IMG/VR virus record: IMGVR_UViG_3300010334_000131
Span: 1 to 36,877 of that record
Origin: a virus
Length of the DNA stretch: 36,877 nucleotides
Direction: 5' to 3' (one strand)
Shown here one piece after another: positions 5,700 through 15,170 of this stretch; position 1 is the first letter of the stretch; each line of letters opens with the position of its first letter. Below the pieces are notes generated by a model that worked only from the letters and a program-made list of their open reading frames with translations, ran no database searches and was not told where the DNA came from. The position numbers and the translations under genes were made by a program.

Positions 5700-8693
5700 A
5701 TGACACAGTATATCATTGACACCGGCACTGTACCCAATGATGGGCAAGGTGATCCGTTACGAACTGCGTTTACCTATACCAACGACAACTTTACTCAGAT
5801 TTTTCTAGCCGGGCCTGTAGGTAGCAATGTTCGAATTGGTAATAATACCATTACTACCACAGTTCTCAACAGTAACTTAGTGTTGAGCCCATCGGGCATT
5901 GGACGCATACAACTCAACAACACGCTGTTTCCCAGGGTAAACAATGTTTATGATATTGGAACTCCCAGTTTGCGTTTTAACAGCATTTACCTGGGCGATG
6001 GCGGAATTGACGTCACAGGTGGTATCACAACTGCTGGCAACATCACTGCCGACTATTTCATTGGCAATGGCAGTCAACTGACTGGTATTGTGGCCAGTAC
6101 TGGCAGTGAAGTTGTCAATGGCAACAGCACAATCAGCATACCCTCATCAGGCTCCAATATCTATGTCACAGTGAATGGTACTGGTAATGTGACAACATTT
6201 GCCAACTCTGGCGTGTATGTGGCAGGCGAAGTCAGTGCCACAGGTAACATCTCAGGCAACTATATTTTAGGTAACGGTGCATTACTAACCGGTATCAATA
6301 TTGGCTACAGCAACGCCAACGTGGCAGCCTTCTTGCCCACATACACCGGCAATTTGGTCAGTTTAACTGGTCCTGTGGTGACCACAGCCAATGTTGTGGC
6401 AGGAAACTTACTGACCAGCGGCGCTATTTCTGCCACTGGCAACATCACTGGTGGCAACATCAACACCGGTAGACTCAACGCAGGCTATATCACCACAGGC
6501 ACAACCATAAGTGCATTAGGAAATATCACTACCAATTCCTACTTTATCGGTGATGGTAGCCTGCTGACAGGACTCAATCTCAATTACAGCAATGCCAATG
6601 TGGCTGCCTTTTTGCCCACATACACCGGCAACTTGGTTAGCCTAACCGGTCCTGTAATAACCACTGCCAACATCACGGGTGGCAATCTATTGACTTCGGG
6701 CTTGATTTCGGCCGCTGGATTGATCACTGGTGGCAATGTACGCACAGGAAATATCACTGCTGGTAATGTAGTAACTCCAGGATCTGTCAGCGCCACAGGC
6801 AATGTGATCACCACTGGATATTTTGTCGGTGACGGTAGTCAACTGACAAACTTGCCAGTTGGAAATTATAGCAATGCCAATGTGGCTGCCTTTTTGCCCA
6901 CATACACAGGTAACTTGTCAAGTTTAACAGGCCCAGTCACAACCACTGCCAACATCACAGGTGGCAACATACTCACTGGTGGCCTGATATCCGCCGCTGG
7001 ATTTATCACAGGCGGCAACGTCAACACTAACAGACTCAATGCTGCCAACATCACTTCCAGTGGTTCAATATCGGCTGTGGGCAATGTCACCGGCAACAAC
7101 TTGATTGGTGCAACAGTCACAGTCACAACTGTTTCGGCTCTGGGCAACATCACAGGCAGTAACATTCAGATCAGTGGTCAGATATCTGCGGCAGGTAATA
7201 TTCGTGGTGGCAATCTTTCTGCGCCTGGCGGCACAGTTGATGCTTACATTGTTAGTGCCACTGGTCAAATACAAGGCAACAGTTTTGTAACCACAGGCAT
7301 TATAACTGCCACAGGCAATATCACAGGCGGCAATGTTACCACTGGCAACCTACAAGCAGCCAATGTCAACGCTGATGCCAACATATCAGCCGCTGGCAAT
7401 GTAACGGCCAAGAATTTCCTGGGCAATGTAATTTCAGTTGGCCTGATCAGTACCACCGGCAATGTTGCAGGCAATTATTTTATTGGTAATGGCGCATTAC
7501 TGACGGGCATCACAGTCAATGCAGGCACAAGTATCACCAACGGCAACAGCAATGTTGTGGTCAGTGCCAATGCCAATGTTGACATTGGTGTGAGAGGTGT
7601 AGGCAATGTTGCAACATTTGCCAACACAGGTGCATACATCACTGGTGAAGCCAGTGTAACTGGCAATGTTACCGGCAACTATTTCATTGGTAATGGCAGT
7701 CAGTTGACAGGCGTGGTGGCCACTGCAATTGGCACTCTGGGCAATCTCAGTGTGACTGGCAATATTGCCACTGGTGGCATACTTTCAGACAACTATTACT
7801 ATGCCAATGGTCAGCCAGTGCCTGCTGGCATAACCTACACTGCCAACACAGCCCCGCCACCATTCCCTAACATAGCAGATCAATGGTGGGACACAGACAA
7901 TGATGTGCTGTATGAATTTATTTCGGATGGTGTCAGTACCTACTGGGTAGACACTACCAGTCCAGCCTTTGCCAGTGGTATCATTGCTAACGTGGCCATT
8001 ACAGGCAGTTTGTTGCCCATAGCCAATGTGACCTATGACGTAGGCAGTCCGGGCAGTTACTTCAACAGAGGCTTTTTCCAAACAGTCACAGTGGGCGGCA
8101 ACACCAGTGTTGCTGGCAATGTCATAGCCGGAAAAGTGGTCAGTGATCTAGTGGTAGCCAGTGTGCTGGCCAATGCGTCAGCCATCAACCTACAGACCAA
8201 TGGCACCAATGCACTTAGTATTGACAGCAGTCAAAACATCACCACTGCTCGTAGATTGCCTGCTGCCAGCATGCCTGCAGGTGCTGTGGTACAAACGGTG
8301 ATGAGTTCCGCCGTGGGTGGTAGCATAACCAACAGTACCAGTTACGTGGATATCTCATCAGCCTCGGTCACTATCACTCCCAGCAACAGCACCAGCAAGA
8401 TTGTGGTCATAGCCACAGGCACCAGTGCATTCAGTGCTGTGTCTGGTACCAATATCAATGCTGACACTCAGTTGATTCGTAGTCCCACTACCAGTCTACA
8501 GACTCAAAACATTGGCGGCTTGTTTGGAGCCTTTGGCGGAGTCGGGCTGTCAGGCACAGTGGCCTACAGTTACACAGACAGTCCAGCCACTACCAGTCCA
8601 ATAACTTACAAACTGCAACAGCGAGTATCTAATTCGGCCAGTACCTTGACCAGTTCAAACATCTGGTTGATAGCCATGGAGATCACAGCATGA
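5700..8693 (+). CDS. Tail fibre / receptor-binding protein, 997 residues
   Basis: The N-terminus (YIIDTGTVPNDGQGDPLRTAF, residues 4-24, then YTNDNFTQIF and LVLSPSGIGRIQL) is a typical virion-anchoring segment of marine T4-like fibres. The shaft (about residues 100-700) is built of Gly/Asn/Thr repeats with FIGNGSQLTGI-type turns. It holds three long super-repeats of 93-94 residues, each starting YSNANVAAFLPTYTGNL. A tryptophan module (QWWDTDNDVLYEFISDG...YWVD, about 730-755) precedes the C-terminal domain (about 855-997), which starts AGAVVQTVMSS and has a SKIVVIATG strand. That domain resembles trimeric fibre tips and is the likely receptor-contact region. Its final ATGA overlaps the next gene, so the two are translationally coupled. 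Confidence 0.88.
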   Translation: MTQYIIDTGTVPNDGQGDPLRTAFTYTNDNFTQIFLAGPVGSNVRIGNNTITTTVLNSNLVLSPSGIGRIQLNNTLFPRVNNVYDIGTPSLRFNSIYLGDGGIDVTGGITTAGNITADYFIGNGSQLTGIVASTGSEVVNGNSTISIPSSGSNIYVTVNGTGNVTTFANSGVYVAGEVSATGNISGNYILGNGALLTGINIGYSNANVAAFLPTYTGNLVSLTGPVVTTANVVAGNLLTSGAISATGNITGGNINTGRLNAGYITTGTTISALGNITTNSYFIGDGSLLTGLNLNYSNANVAAFLPTYTGNLVSLTGPVITTANITGGNLLTSGLISAAGLITGGNVRTGNITAGNVVTPGSVSATGNVITTGYFVGDGSQLTNLPVGNYSNANVAAFLPTYTGNLSSLTGPVTTTANITGGNILTGGLISAAGFITGGNVNTNRLNAANITSSGSISAVGNVTGNNLIGATVTVTTVSALGNITGSNIQISGQISAAGNIRGGNLSAPGGTVDAYIVSATGQIQGNSFVTTGIITATGNITGGNVTTGNLQAANVNADANISAAGNVTAKNFLGNVISVGLISTTGNVAGNYFIGNGALLTGITVNAGTSITNGNSNVVVSANANVDIGVRGVGNVATFANTGAYITGEASVTGNVTGNYFIGNGSQLTGVVATAIGTLGNLSVTGNIATGGILSDNYYYANGQPVPAGITYTANTAPPPFPNIADQWWDTDNDVLYEFISDGVSTYWVDTTSPAFASGIIANVAITGSLLPIANVTYDVGSPGSYFNRGFFQTVTVGGNTSVAGNVIAGKVVSDLVVASVLANASAINLQTNGTNALSIDSSQNITTARRLPAASMPAGAVVQTVMSSAVGGSITNSTSYVDISSASVTITPSNSTSKIVVIATGTSAFSAVSGTNINADTQLIRSPTTSLQTQNIGGLFGAFGGVGLSGTVAYSYTDSPATTSPITYKLQQRVSNSASTLTSSNIWLIAMEITA
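6306..7150 (+). repeat. Three tandem super-repeats of about 280 bp in the fibre gene
   Basis: Copies begin at 6306, 6585 and 6867 (offsets 279 and 282 bp, that is 93 and 94 codons). Each opens with codons for YSNANVAAFLPTYTGNL and SLTGPV. The DNA is similar but carries scattered synonymous changes. Confidence 0.85.
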
Positions 8694-9412
8694 TCACAAT
8701 GATTCAAGCCATACAAAGCCTAGTACCCGGCGCAGAAGTCAGTGTGGGCATATACAATCAAGAAATAACCTGGGTCAACCCCACAGTGGCTCCGGTGACC
8801 TTTGATCAGATACAGGAAGAACAACGGCGTCTGCAGGCAGAACATGATCGTGCTGAATATCAAAGAAATCGTGCTAGAGAATATCCTAGCATTGAAGAAC
8901 AACTGGACGCCTTGTATCATGCTGGTGTTTTTCCGACCTACATGGCTGATCAAATACGTGCAGTCAAAGAAAAATATCTACCGCCTACAATGACTCGAGA
9001 AGAATGGCTAAAACGCCAGGCTCGTATAGTTGTAAAACCAGTTGCGCCTCCCAAAACACCTGAACCAGTGGGCACAACCACTCCTAGCATGACAGCAGAA
9101 CAGTGGTTGGCTGCACAATTACAAAATTCACCAGAACCAGAGCCACAGCCAGCAACACCTGCAGCCACTATGACAGCAGAACAGTGGTTGGCACAACAGA
9201 CTTCAAACCGATCCATGACCAGAGAAGAATGGCTGGCTGCACAGGTTCAAAATGCACCAGTACCACAGCCTGCACCACCTGCACCGGTGTTCGATCCAGT
9301 GGTGACCCCGTCTACAGCACCCGCTATGACGGCAGAACAGTGGTTGGCACAGCAGGCAGCGGCCCGGCCCATGACCAGAGAAGAATGGCTGGCTACACAG
9401 CAGAATTTATAA
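8690..9412 (+). CDS. Virion-associated protein with six M-T-x-E-x-W-L repeats
   Basis: The 240-residue protein has three parts. Residues 1-35 form a small domain (VPGAEVSVGIYNQEITWVNP). Residues 36-97 are a helical segment with YPSIEEQLDALYHAGVFP, like the PxxxQLDALW segments that accompany phage fibre or assembly proteins. Residues 98-240 are Pro/Gln/Ala-rich linkers joining six ten-residue repeats, MTREEWLxxQ or MTAEQWLAxQ, at 101, 134, 161, 176, 213 and 228. The start overlaps the fibre stop (ATGA) with GGAG before it, so it is probably made in step with the fibre. Function is unknown; regularly spaced Trp-containing helices could be binding pegs or a chaperone-like scaffold. Confidence 0.65.
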   Translation: MITMIQAIQSLVPGAEVSVGIYNQEITWVNPTVAPVTFDQIQEEQRRLQAEHDRAEYQRNRAREYPSIEEQLDALYHAGVFPTYMADQIRAVKEKYLPPTMTREEWLKRQARIVVKPVAPPKTPEPVGTTTPSMTAEQWLAAQLQNSPEPEPQPATPAATMTAEQWLAQQTSNRSMTREEWLAAQVQNAPVPQPAPPAPVFDPVVTPSTAPAMTAEQWLAQQAAARPMTREEWLATQQNL

Positions 9413-9418
9413 AAAAAA

Positions 9419-9425
9419 ATAAATA
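9419..9425 (+). promoter_or_regulatory. Late promoter (ATAAATA) upstream of the 1889-residue fibre gene
   Basis: ATAAATA at the end of an A-rich run, 65 bases before the ATG at 9490. The expected +1 is near 9431. Confidence 0.6.
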
Positions 9426-9428
9426 CTT

Positions 9429-9459
9429 TTGACAAAGATTGGATGATCCAGTCTAGTAT
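9429..9459 (+). promoter_or_regulatory. Possible sigma70-type promoter upstream of the 1889-residue fibre gene
   Basis: A perfect TTGACA at 9429-9434 is followed after 19 bases by TAGTAT (9454-9459). The long spacer and moderate -10 make this weaker than the other host-type promoters here. It overlaps the predicted late start. Confidence 0.35.
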
Positions 9460-9489
9460 AAGTAGAAAAGACCAAACTTAGGAGTTCCA

Positions 9490-12400
9490 ATGTCATTTCC
9501 AGTATCACCAACCAATGGACAGATCACAGTAGTTAACCAGGTATCATACCAGTATTCTAGTGCAACCAATTCATGGACTAGAATTTTATCTACTGCCAAC
9601 GTTATCACAGCCAACACAATTGCTGTAAACGGAGCACTCACAGTAGGCACCACAATCTCGGCTACTGGCAACATTGTTACTCAAGCGTACTTTATTGGTG
9701 ATGGTAGTAAAATTAGCAACATCAGCGCCAATGCTGTTTCAGTAAGCAACATTACTAACGGTACCAGTAACGTCAGTATCAACACTTCGGGTGGTAATGC
9801 TACAGTTGGTATTGGTGGCACATCAAATGTGGCAGTGTTTGCCACAACTGGCACATACATTACAGGTCTGTTGAGTGTAAGTGGCAATATTACTGGTGGT
9901 AATATTCTAACAGGTGGTTTGATCAGCACCACAGGAACAATTAATTCAGCAACCACAATCACTGGTGGCAACTTGGCCACTGCTGGCTATGCCAGTGCTA
10001 CAGGTAACGTAACCGGTGGCAATATCGTAACAGGCGGTTTGATCACTGCCACTGCCAACATTTCTGGTGGTAACTTGCTCACAGTGGGCTTGATAAGTGC
10101 CACATCAACTATCACAAGCGCAGCCAACATCACAGGTGGCAACATCCTAACTGCTGGCCAAGTGTCAGCCACTGCCAACGTAACTGGTGGCAATTTGCTC
10201 ACAGCAGGTCTTGCCAGTGTAACTGGTAACGTAACTGGTGGCAACTTGACCACAGGCGGTCAGATCACAGCAACCGGTAACATCTCTAGTGCAGCCAATG
10301 TGGCTGGCGGCAATATTCTTACTGCTGGTTTGGTAAGTGCTGGTGCAAACATCACTGGTGCTAATGTCTTAACAGGCGGACAAGTATCAGCCACTGCCAA
10401 TGTCACTGGCGGCAACATTTTGACAGGTGGATTGATAAGTGCCACATCAACAATTACATCAGCAGCCAACATCACTGGTCAAAACTTGATTACAGGTGGC
10501 TTGGTAACAGCAACCGGTAATGTCACAGGCGGTAACGTATTAACAGGTGGTTTGATTTCTGCAACTGCTACAATCACTGGTGGCAACTTGGCCACTGCAG
10601 GTTATGCTTCAGCAACTGGCAACGTCACAGGCGGCAACGTCAACACAGGTGGTTTGATCACCGCAACTGGCAACATCGCTGGTGGCAACGTCAACACAAG
10701 TGGCATAGTATCAGCCTCGGGCAACATATTTGGCAACAATATCTTTGCCACAACAACAGTCAGCACAGCCGGCAACGTGATTGCTGGCAACGTAAACACC
10801 AGTAACATTCGTCCCACAAGTGGCGCACTAACAATCAGTACAGGCACAGGTAATTTAAACTTAAATCCTGCTGGTAACATTGTATTAAGTGCCAACACCT
10901 GGATCAACAACCTAGCAACTCCAGTTCAAGATGGTGATGCGGCTTCCAAGTACTATGTTGATACTATTGCTTCAACTGGCATTCAGTATCACCAGGCAGT
11001 TTATGCAGCCACCACAACAACCCTGGCCGCAACCACAGGTGGTACAATCACTTATGCTCAACCCAATGGCGTGGCCAATGGCGTTGGCGCAACACTGACA
11101 ACTACCACATCGTTCAACTTGATCGACACTGCCAACGTTCAAACAGTAGGTACACGCATCTTGGTCAAAGACCAAGCCAATGCGGTGCAGAACGGTGTTT
11201 ATGTTTGGTCAAACGCCACTGCACTTACTCGATCCGCAGACACTGACGAATACGGTGCCAACAGTACAGAACAGTTCAGTATCAACGACTACTTCTTTAC
11301 CACAAACGGTAACGTCAACGCTGGCACTGCGTTCATTGTGAGCGCACCGCCCGGGGTGATCACATTTGGTACCTCAAACATTGCATTCAGTACCTTCAGT
11401 ACAAGTCAAGTTTACTCGGCCAACACTGCGGCTGGTTTGAGCCTGACAGGCACGGTATTCTCGGCCAAGGTTGACAACAACACCACAGCCTTTGACGGCA
11501 CTGGTAACATTATTGTCAAGGCTTCTGCTAATTTGACCACACCCAATATTGGTGCGGCAACTGGTACAAGTTTAAACACAACTGGCAACGTTGACGCAGG
11601 TAACTTGCGCACAGGCGGTTTGGTAAGTGCAACTGCCAACGTAACTGGTGGTAACTTGACCACAGGTGGTTTGATCACTGCAACTGGCAACTTAACTGCT
11701 GGCAACATTCAAACAGCCGGACAGATTTCTGCAACTGGCAACATTGTGGCAGCCGCAGGCTCGTTCTTTGTGGGTAATGGTTCAGCACTGACAGGTGTTA
11801 CTGCTACTTCAGCAGGCTTCCCAATCACAGCAGGTACTTCAAACATTGCGGCTGCTGTCAACGGCAACATTGGTATCACTGTAGCCGGTGCAAGTAATGT
11901 GGGATTGTTTACACTTTCGGGCTTGCTTGTAACTGGTTTGATCAGTGCCAACGGAAACGTTACTGGTGGAAACATTACTACAGGTGGATTAGTGTCAGCA
12001 ACTGGCACAGTAACTGGTTCAACGCTAATTGGCACTGTTGTAACAGCAACTGGCAACGTGTACGGTGGCAATGTATCAACAGGTGGTTTGGTCACAGCAA
12101 CTGGTAACGTGACTGGTGGCAACTTGACCACAGGTGGATTGATCACGGCAACTGCCAGTATTTCTGGTGGTAACTTGTTGACAGGTGGATTGATAAGTGC
12201 CACTTCAACAATCACATCAGCAGCCAACATAACTGGTCAGAACTTGCTCACAGCAGGTTTAGTAAGTGCCGGTTCAAATATTCAAGGCGCCAACATCTTG
12301 ACAGGTGGCCTAGTGTCAGCAACTGCCAACGTCACAGGTGGCAATTTGATCACTGGCGGATTGGTGTCGGCAACAGGTAACATCACATCAGTTGCCAACG

Positions 12401-15159
12401 TTGCCGGTGGTAACTTGCTGACAGGTGGCTTGGTATCAGCCACTGCCAACGTCACAGGTGGCAATTTGACCACAGGTGGAGTGATCACAGCAACAGGCAC
12501 AATCACAGGTGGCAACATTGTCACAGGTGGCATAGTATCAGCAACTGGCAATATTACCTCAGTTGCCAACGTTGCCGGTGGTAACTTGCTGACAGGTGGC
12601 TTGGTATCAGCCACTGCCAACGTCACAGGTGGCAATTTGATCACTGGCGGATTGATTTCAGCAACTGCCACAATCACAGGTGGCAACTTGGCCACAGGTG
12701 GCACAGCAAGTGCTGGTGGTAACATTACAGGTGCCAACATCCTAACAGGTGGTTTGGTATCAGCGACCAGCACAGTACAAGGTTCAACATTGATTGGTTC
12801 AGTTGTTACAGCAACTGGTACCATCACTGGTGGCAATTTGGTCACTGGTGGTCAAGTGTCAGCAACAGGTAACATCACATCAGTGGCCAACATCGCAGGT
12901 GGCAACTTGCTTACAGGTGGATTGATATCTGCAACTGCCAATATCACTGGTGGCAATGTCTTAACTGCTGGACTGGTAAGTGCAACTGGCAACGTAACTG
13001 GTAATTACATTTTGGGCAATGGTGCGTTCTTGAGTGGCGTGATCACAAGTGTGGCCAACATCAACAACGGCACATCAAACGTAAGTATCTACGCAGCCAA
13101 TGCCAACGTGGCAGTCAGTGTAGGCGGTACGTCAAACGTGGCAGTGTTTGCTACCACAGGTGAATACATCAACGGTTTGTTGAGTGTGAGTGGTAATGTA
13201 ACAGGTGGTAACGTATTGACAGGTGGTTTAGTAAGTGCTACTGCCAACGTGACTGGTGGTAATTTGACCACAGGTGGTTTAGTAAGTGCTACAGGTACTG
13301 TACAAGGTTCGACCCTGATCGGCGCAGTGATCACAGCAACCGGTAACGTATATGGTGGCAACTTATCAACAGGCGGCCTGATCACAGCAACGGCCAATAT
13401 CACTGGTGGTAACTTGCTGACAGGTGGCCTGATATCGGCCACATCGACAATCACTTCTGGTGCTAATATCACTGGTGCCAACATTTTGACAGGTGGTTTA
13501 GTATCAGCAACTGGTACTGTCCAAGGTTCAACATTAATTGGTTCAGTTGTGACAGCAACTGGTAATGTGTATGGTGGTAATGTATCAACTGCTGGTCTGG
13601 TAACAGCAACTGGCAACGTGACAGGTGGCAACATATTGACAGGTGGATTGATATCCGCAACGTCAACCATCACTAGTGCAGCCAATATCACTGGTGGCAA
13701 CATCTTAACAGGTGGCCTAATATCAGCAACTGCCACAATCACAGGTGGCAACTTGGCCACAGGTGGCACAGCAAGTGCAGGCGGCAACATTACAGGTGCC
13801 AACATCTTGACAGGTGGTTTGATGTCAAGTACGGGCAACGCTATCCATGGCAATATCTCAACTGCTGGATTGATTACTGCTACTGGCAATATCAACGGTG
13901 GAAATATTACCACAGTTGGTTTGATCAGTACCTCGGGCAATGTTGCTACTGGTAATTTGTTGACCAACAACTTCTACTATGCCAACGGTGCTCCAATCAC
14001 ACTAGGCGTGAACTACACAGCAAATACCACACCTCCAAGTGGCCCAGCCAATGGATGGCAGTGGTACAATACTTCAACTGATGTGTTGTATGAATACCTC
14101 AGCGACGGTACAAGCCAATACTGGGTTGACATAACAAGTCCTGCATTTGCCGGCGGCGTTGTGGCAAACGTGGCGATCTCGGGCAGTATGTTGCTCAATG
14201 CCAATGCCACATATGACCTGGGCAGTAGTTCACAACAAGTTCGCAACGTATACGCTGTAAATTACTATGGTAACGGTGCTACACTAAGCGGTATTATCAC
14301 AAGTGTAAGCAACATCAACAACGGTACATCAAACGTGACTGTTGTGAGTTCCGGTGGTAATATTGCAGCCTCAGTTGGTGGAACATCAAATGTGATGGTG
14401 ATCAGTTCAGGTGCTGTGGCAATCACAGGTGACTTGAGTGTATCTGGCAACGCAAGTTTGACTGGTAACATTGTTGGCGATGCTATCTACAATGGTACAA
14501 CTAGCCTACAAATTCAAACATCCGGTGGTAATGCCAACCTCACTATTGGTGGAACATCAAACGTAGTTGTTTGGGCCACAACAGGCGAATATGTAACTGG
14601 ATTAATCAGTGCAAGCGGTAACATTACTGGTGGCAATTTGACCACAGCAGGCGTACTCACAGTCAATTCTGGAGCAGCCGCAACAGCCATTGTGAACGGT
14701 GCAGGTAATGCAGTTGGTAACATTGGTAGTTCTAGTAAGTATTTTAACCAATTGTTTGCTCAGGCAACCACAGCACTGTATGCTGACTTGGCAGAAAATT
14801 ATGTGAGCGATGCTGACTATGCACCAGGCACAGTTTTGGATTTTGGTGGTACTCAAGAAGTCACCATAAGTACTGTAGATTCCAGCAAGCGGGTTGCTGG
14901 TGTGGTTTCAACTAATCCGGCTCATTTGATGAACGCAGGAGTTGTTGGTGAACATGTGGTCACAGTTGCCCTGATTGGTCGTGTACCAGTCAAGGTAACA
15001 GGTACAGTACGCAAGGGTGATTTGATGGTCAGTGCTGGAGACGGCACAGCCAGAGCAGTTACAATTGCAAGTCCAAAAGTAGGTACTATAATTGGTAAAT
15101 CACTAGAAGACTTCGACGGCGACAAAGGCACAATTGAAATCGTGATTGGCAAGCATTAA
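9490..15159 (+). CDS. Giant repeat-built tail fibre protein, 1889 residues
   Basis: This is the longest protein in the window. Residues 1-35 are a short attachment module (FPVSPTNGQITVVNQVSYQY, ending SWTRI) shared with the next two genes. The shaft is dominated by a 17-residue unit, GNVTGGNLLTGGLISAT and variants, probably a beta-structured trimeric rod. At about 473-640 lies an inserted globular domain (DAASKYYVD, then TRILVKDQANAVQNGVYVW, TRSADTDEY), widespread in phage fibres. A tryptophan module (QWYNTSTDVLYEYLSDG, YWVD) occurs near 1515-1540. The C-terminal domain (about 1752-1889; ATTALYADLAENY, VAGVVSTNPAHLMN, VALIGRVPVKV, GTIIGKSLE) resembles autochaperone domains such as Peptidase G2; no cleavage residue was assigned. 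GGAG at 9481 sets the start. The next fibre follows after 11 bases. Confidence 0.88.
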   Translation: MSFPVSPTNGQITVVNQVSYQYSSATNSWTRILSTANVITANTIAVNGALTVGTTISATGNIVTQAYFIGDGSKISNISANAVSVSNITNGTSNVSINTSGGNATVGIGGTSNVAVFATTGTYITGLLSVSGNITGGNILTGGLISTTGTINSATTITGGNLATAGYASATGNVTGGNIVTGGLITATANISGGNLLTVGLISATSTITSAANITGGNILTAGQVSATANVTGGNLLTAGLASVTGNVTGGNLTTGGQITATGNISSAANVAGGNILTAGLVSAGANITGANVLTGGQVSATANVTGGNILTGGLISATSTITSAANITGQNLITGGLVTATGNVTGGNVLTGGLISATATITGGNLATAGYASATGNVTGGNVNTGGLITATGNIAGGNVNTSGIVSASGNIFGNNIFATTTVSTAGNVIAGNVNTSNIRPTSGALTISTGTGNLNLNPAGNIVLSANTWINNLATPVQDGDAASKYYVDTIASTGIQYHQAVYAATTTTLAATTGGTITYAQPNGVANGVGATLTTTTSFNLIDTANVQTVGTRILVKDQANAVQNGVYVWSNATALTRSADTDEYGANSTEQFSINDYFFTTNGNVNAGTAFIVSAPPGVITFGTSNIAFSTFSTSQVYSANTAAGLSLTGTVFSAKVDNNTTAFDGTGNIIVKASANLTTPNIGAATGTSLNTTGNVDAGNLRTGGLVSATANVTGGNLTTGGLITATGNLTAGNIQTAGQISATGNIVAAAGSFFVGNGSALTGVTATSAGFPITAGTSNIAAAVNGNIGITVAGASNVGLFTLSGLLVTGLISANGNVTGGNITTGGLVSATGTVTGSTLIGTVVTATGNVYGGNVSTGGLVTATGNVTGGNLTTGGLITATASISGGNLLTGGLISATSTITSAANITGQNLLTAGLVSAGSNIQGANILTGGLVSATANVTGGNLITGGLVSATGNITSVANVAGGNLLTGGLVSATANVTGGNLTTGGVITATGTITGGNIVTGGIVSATGNITSVANVAGGNLLTGGLVSATANVTGGNLITGGLISATATITGGNLATGGTASAGGNITGANILTGGLVSATSTVQGSTLIGSVVTATGTITGGNLVTGGQVSATGNITSVANIAGGNLLTGGLISATANITGGNVLTAGLVSATGNVTGNYILGNGAFLSGVITSVANINNGTSNVSIYAANANVAVSVGGTSNVAVFATTGEYINGLLSVSGNVTGGNVLTGGLVSATANVTGGNLTTGGLVSATGTVQGSTLIGAVITATGNVYGGNLSTGGLITATANITGGNLLTGGLISATSTITSGANITGANILTGGLVSATGTVQGSTLIGSVVTATGNVYGGNVSTAGLVTATGNVTGGNILTGGLISATSTITSAANITGGNILTGGLISATATITGGNLATGGTASAGGNITGANILTGGLMSSTGNAIHGNISTAGLITATGNINGGNITTVGLISTSGNVATGNLLTNNFYYANGAPITLGVNYTANTTPPSGPANGWQWYNTSTDVLYEYLSDGTSQYWVDITSPAFAGGVVANVAISGSMLLNANATYDLGSSSQQVRNVYAVNYYGNGATLSGIITSVSNINNGTSNVTVVSSGGNIAASVGGTSNVMVISSGAVAITGDLSVSGNASLTGNIVGDAIYNGTTSLQIQTSGGNANLTIGGTSNVVVWATTGEYVTGLISASGNITGGNLTTAGVLTVNSGAAATAIVNGAGNAVGNIGSSSKYFNQLFAQATTALYADLAENYVSDADYAPGTVLDFGGTQEVTISTVDSSKRVAGVVSTNPAHLMNAGVVGEHVVTVALIGRVPVKVTGTVRKGDLMVSAGDGTARAVTIASPKVGTIIGKSLEDFDGDKGTIEIVIGKH
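12388..12640 (+). repeat. Exact 82-bp direct repeat within the fibre shaft
   Basis: Bases 12388-12469 and 12559-12640 are identical over 82 bases, 171 bp apart (57 codons). By eye this is the longest perfect repeat I found in the array. It looks like a recent duplication or gene conversion. Any slip by one copy would keep the reading frame. Confidence 0.9.
12672..13815 (+). repeat. Near-identical 81-bp blocks about 1 kb apart
   Basis: The block at 12672-12752 (codons for ITGGNLATGGTASAGGNITG) recurs at 13735-13815 with only a few third-position changes. The offset of 1063 bp is approximate, because block edges were set by eye. Confidence 0.65.
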
Positions 15160-15170
15160 AAGGATAGCGA

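Larger units (their letters stand above)
9880..13960 (+). repeat. Array of 51-bp (17-codon) fibre shaft repeats
   Basis: A degenerate unit coding N-(V/I)-T-G-G-N-(L/I)-x-T-(G/A)-G-(L/Q)-(I/V)-(S/T)-A-T recurs through this gene, interrupted by the globular insert at about 10900-11410. Some copies carry a six-residue STITSA extension, giving 23-residue steps. The same unit recurs in the genes before and after. Confidence 0.9.

Noticed and set aside
9880-13960. CRISPR-like array because of regular repeats
   Set aside because: The period is a whole number of codons in a continuous open frame, with no unique spacers and no constant repeat.
13089-13970. Minus-strand open frame of 293 codons, and similar ones at 9681-10475, 11412-12845, 15494-16258 and 18194-18697, rich in Pro/Val/Leu
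   Set aside because: They are antisense shadows of the repeated fibre codons: the reverse complement of Gly-Asn-Thr repeat DNA has few stops. They follow the repeat period and have no starts with Shine-Dalgarno or promoters.
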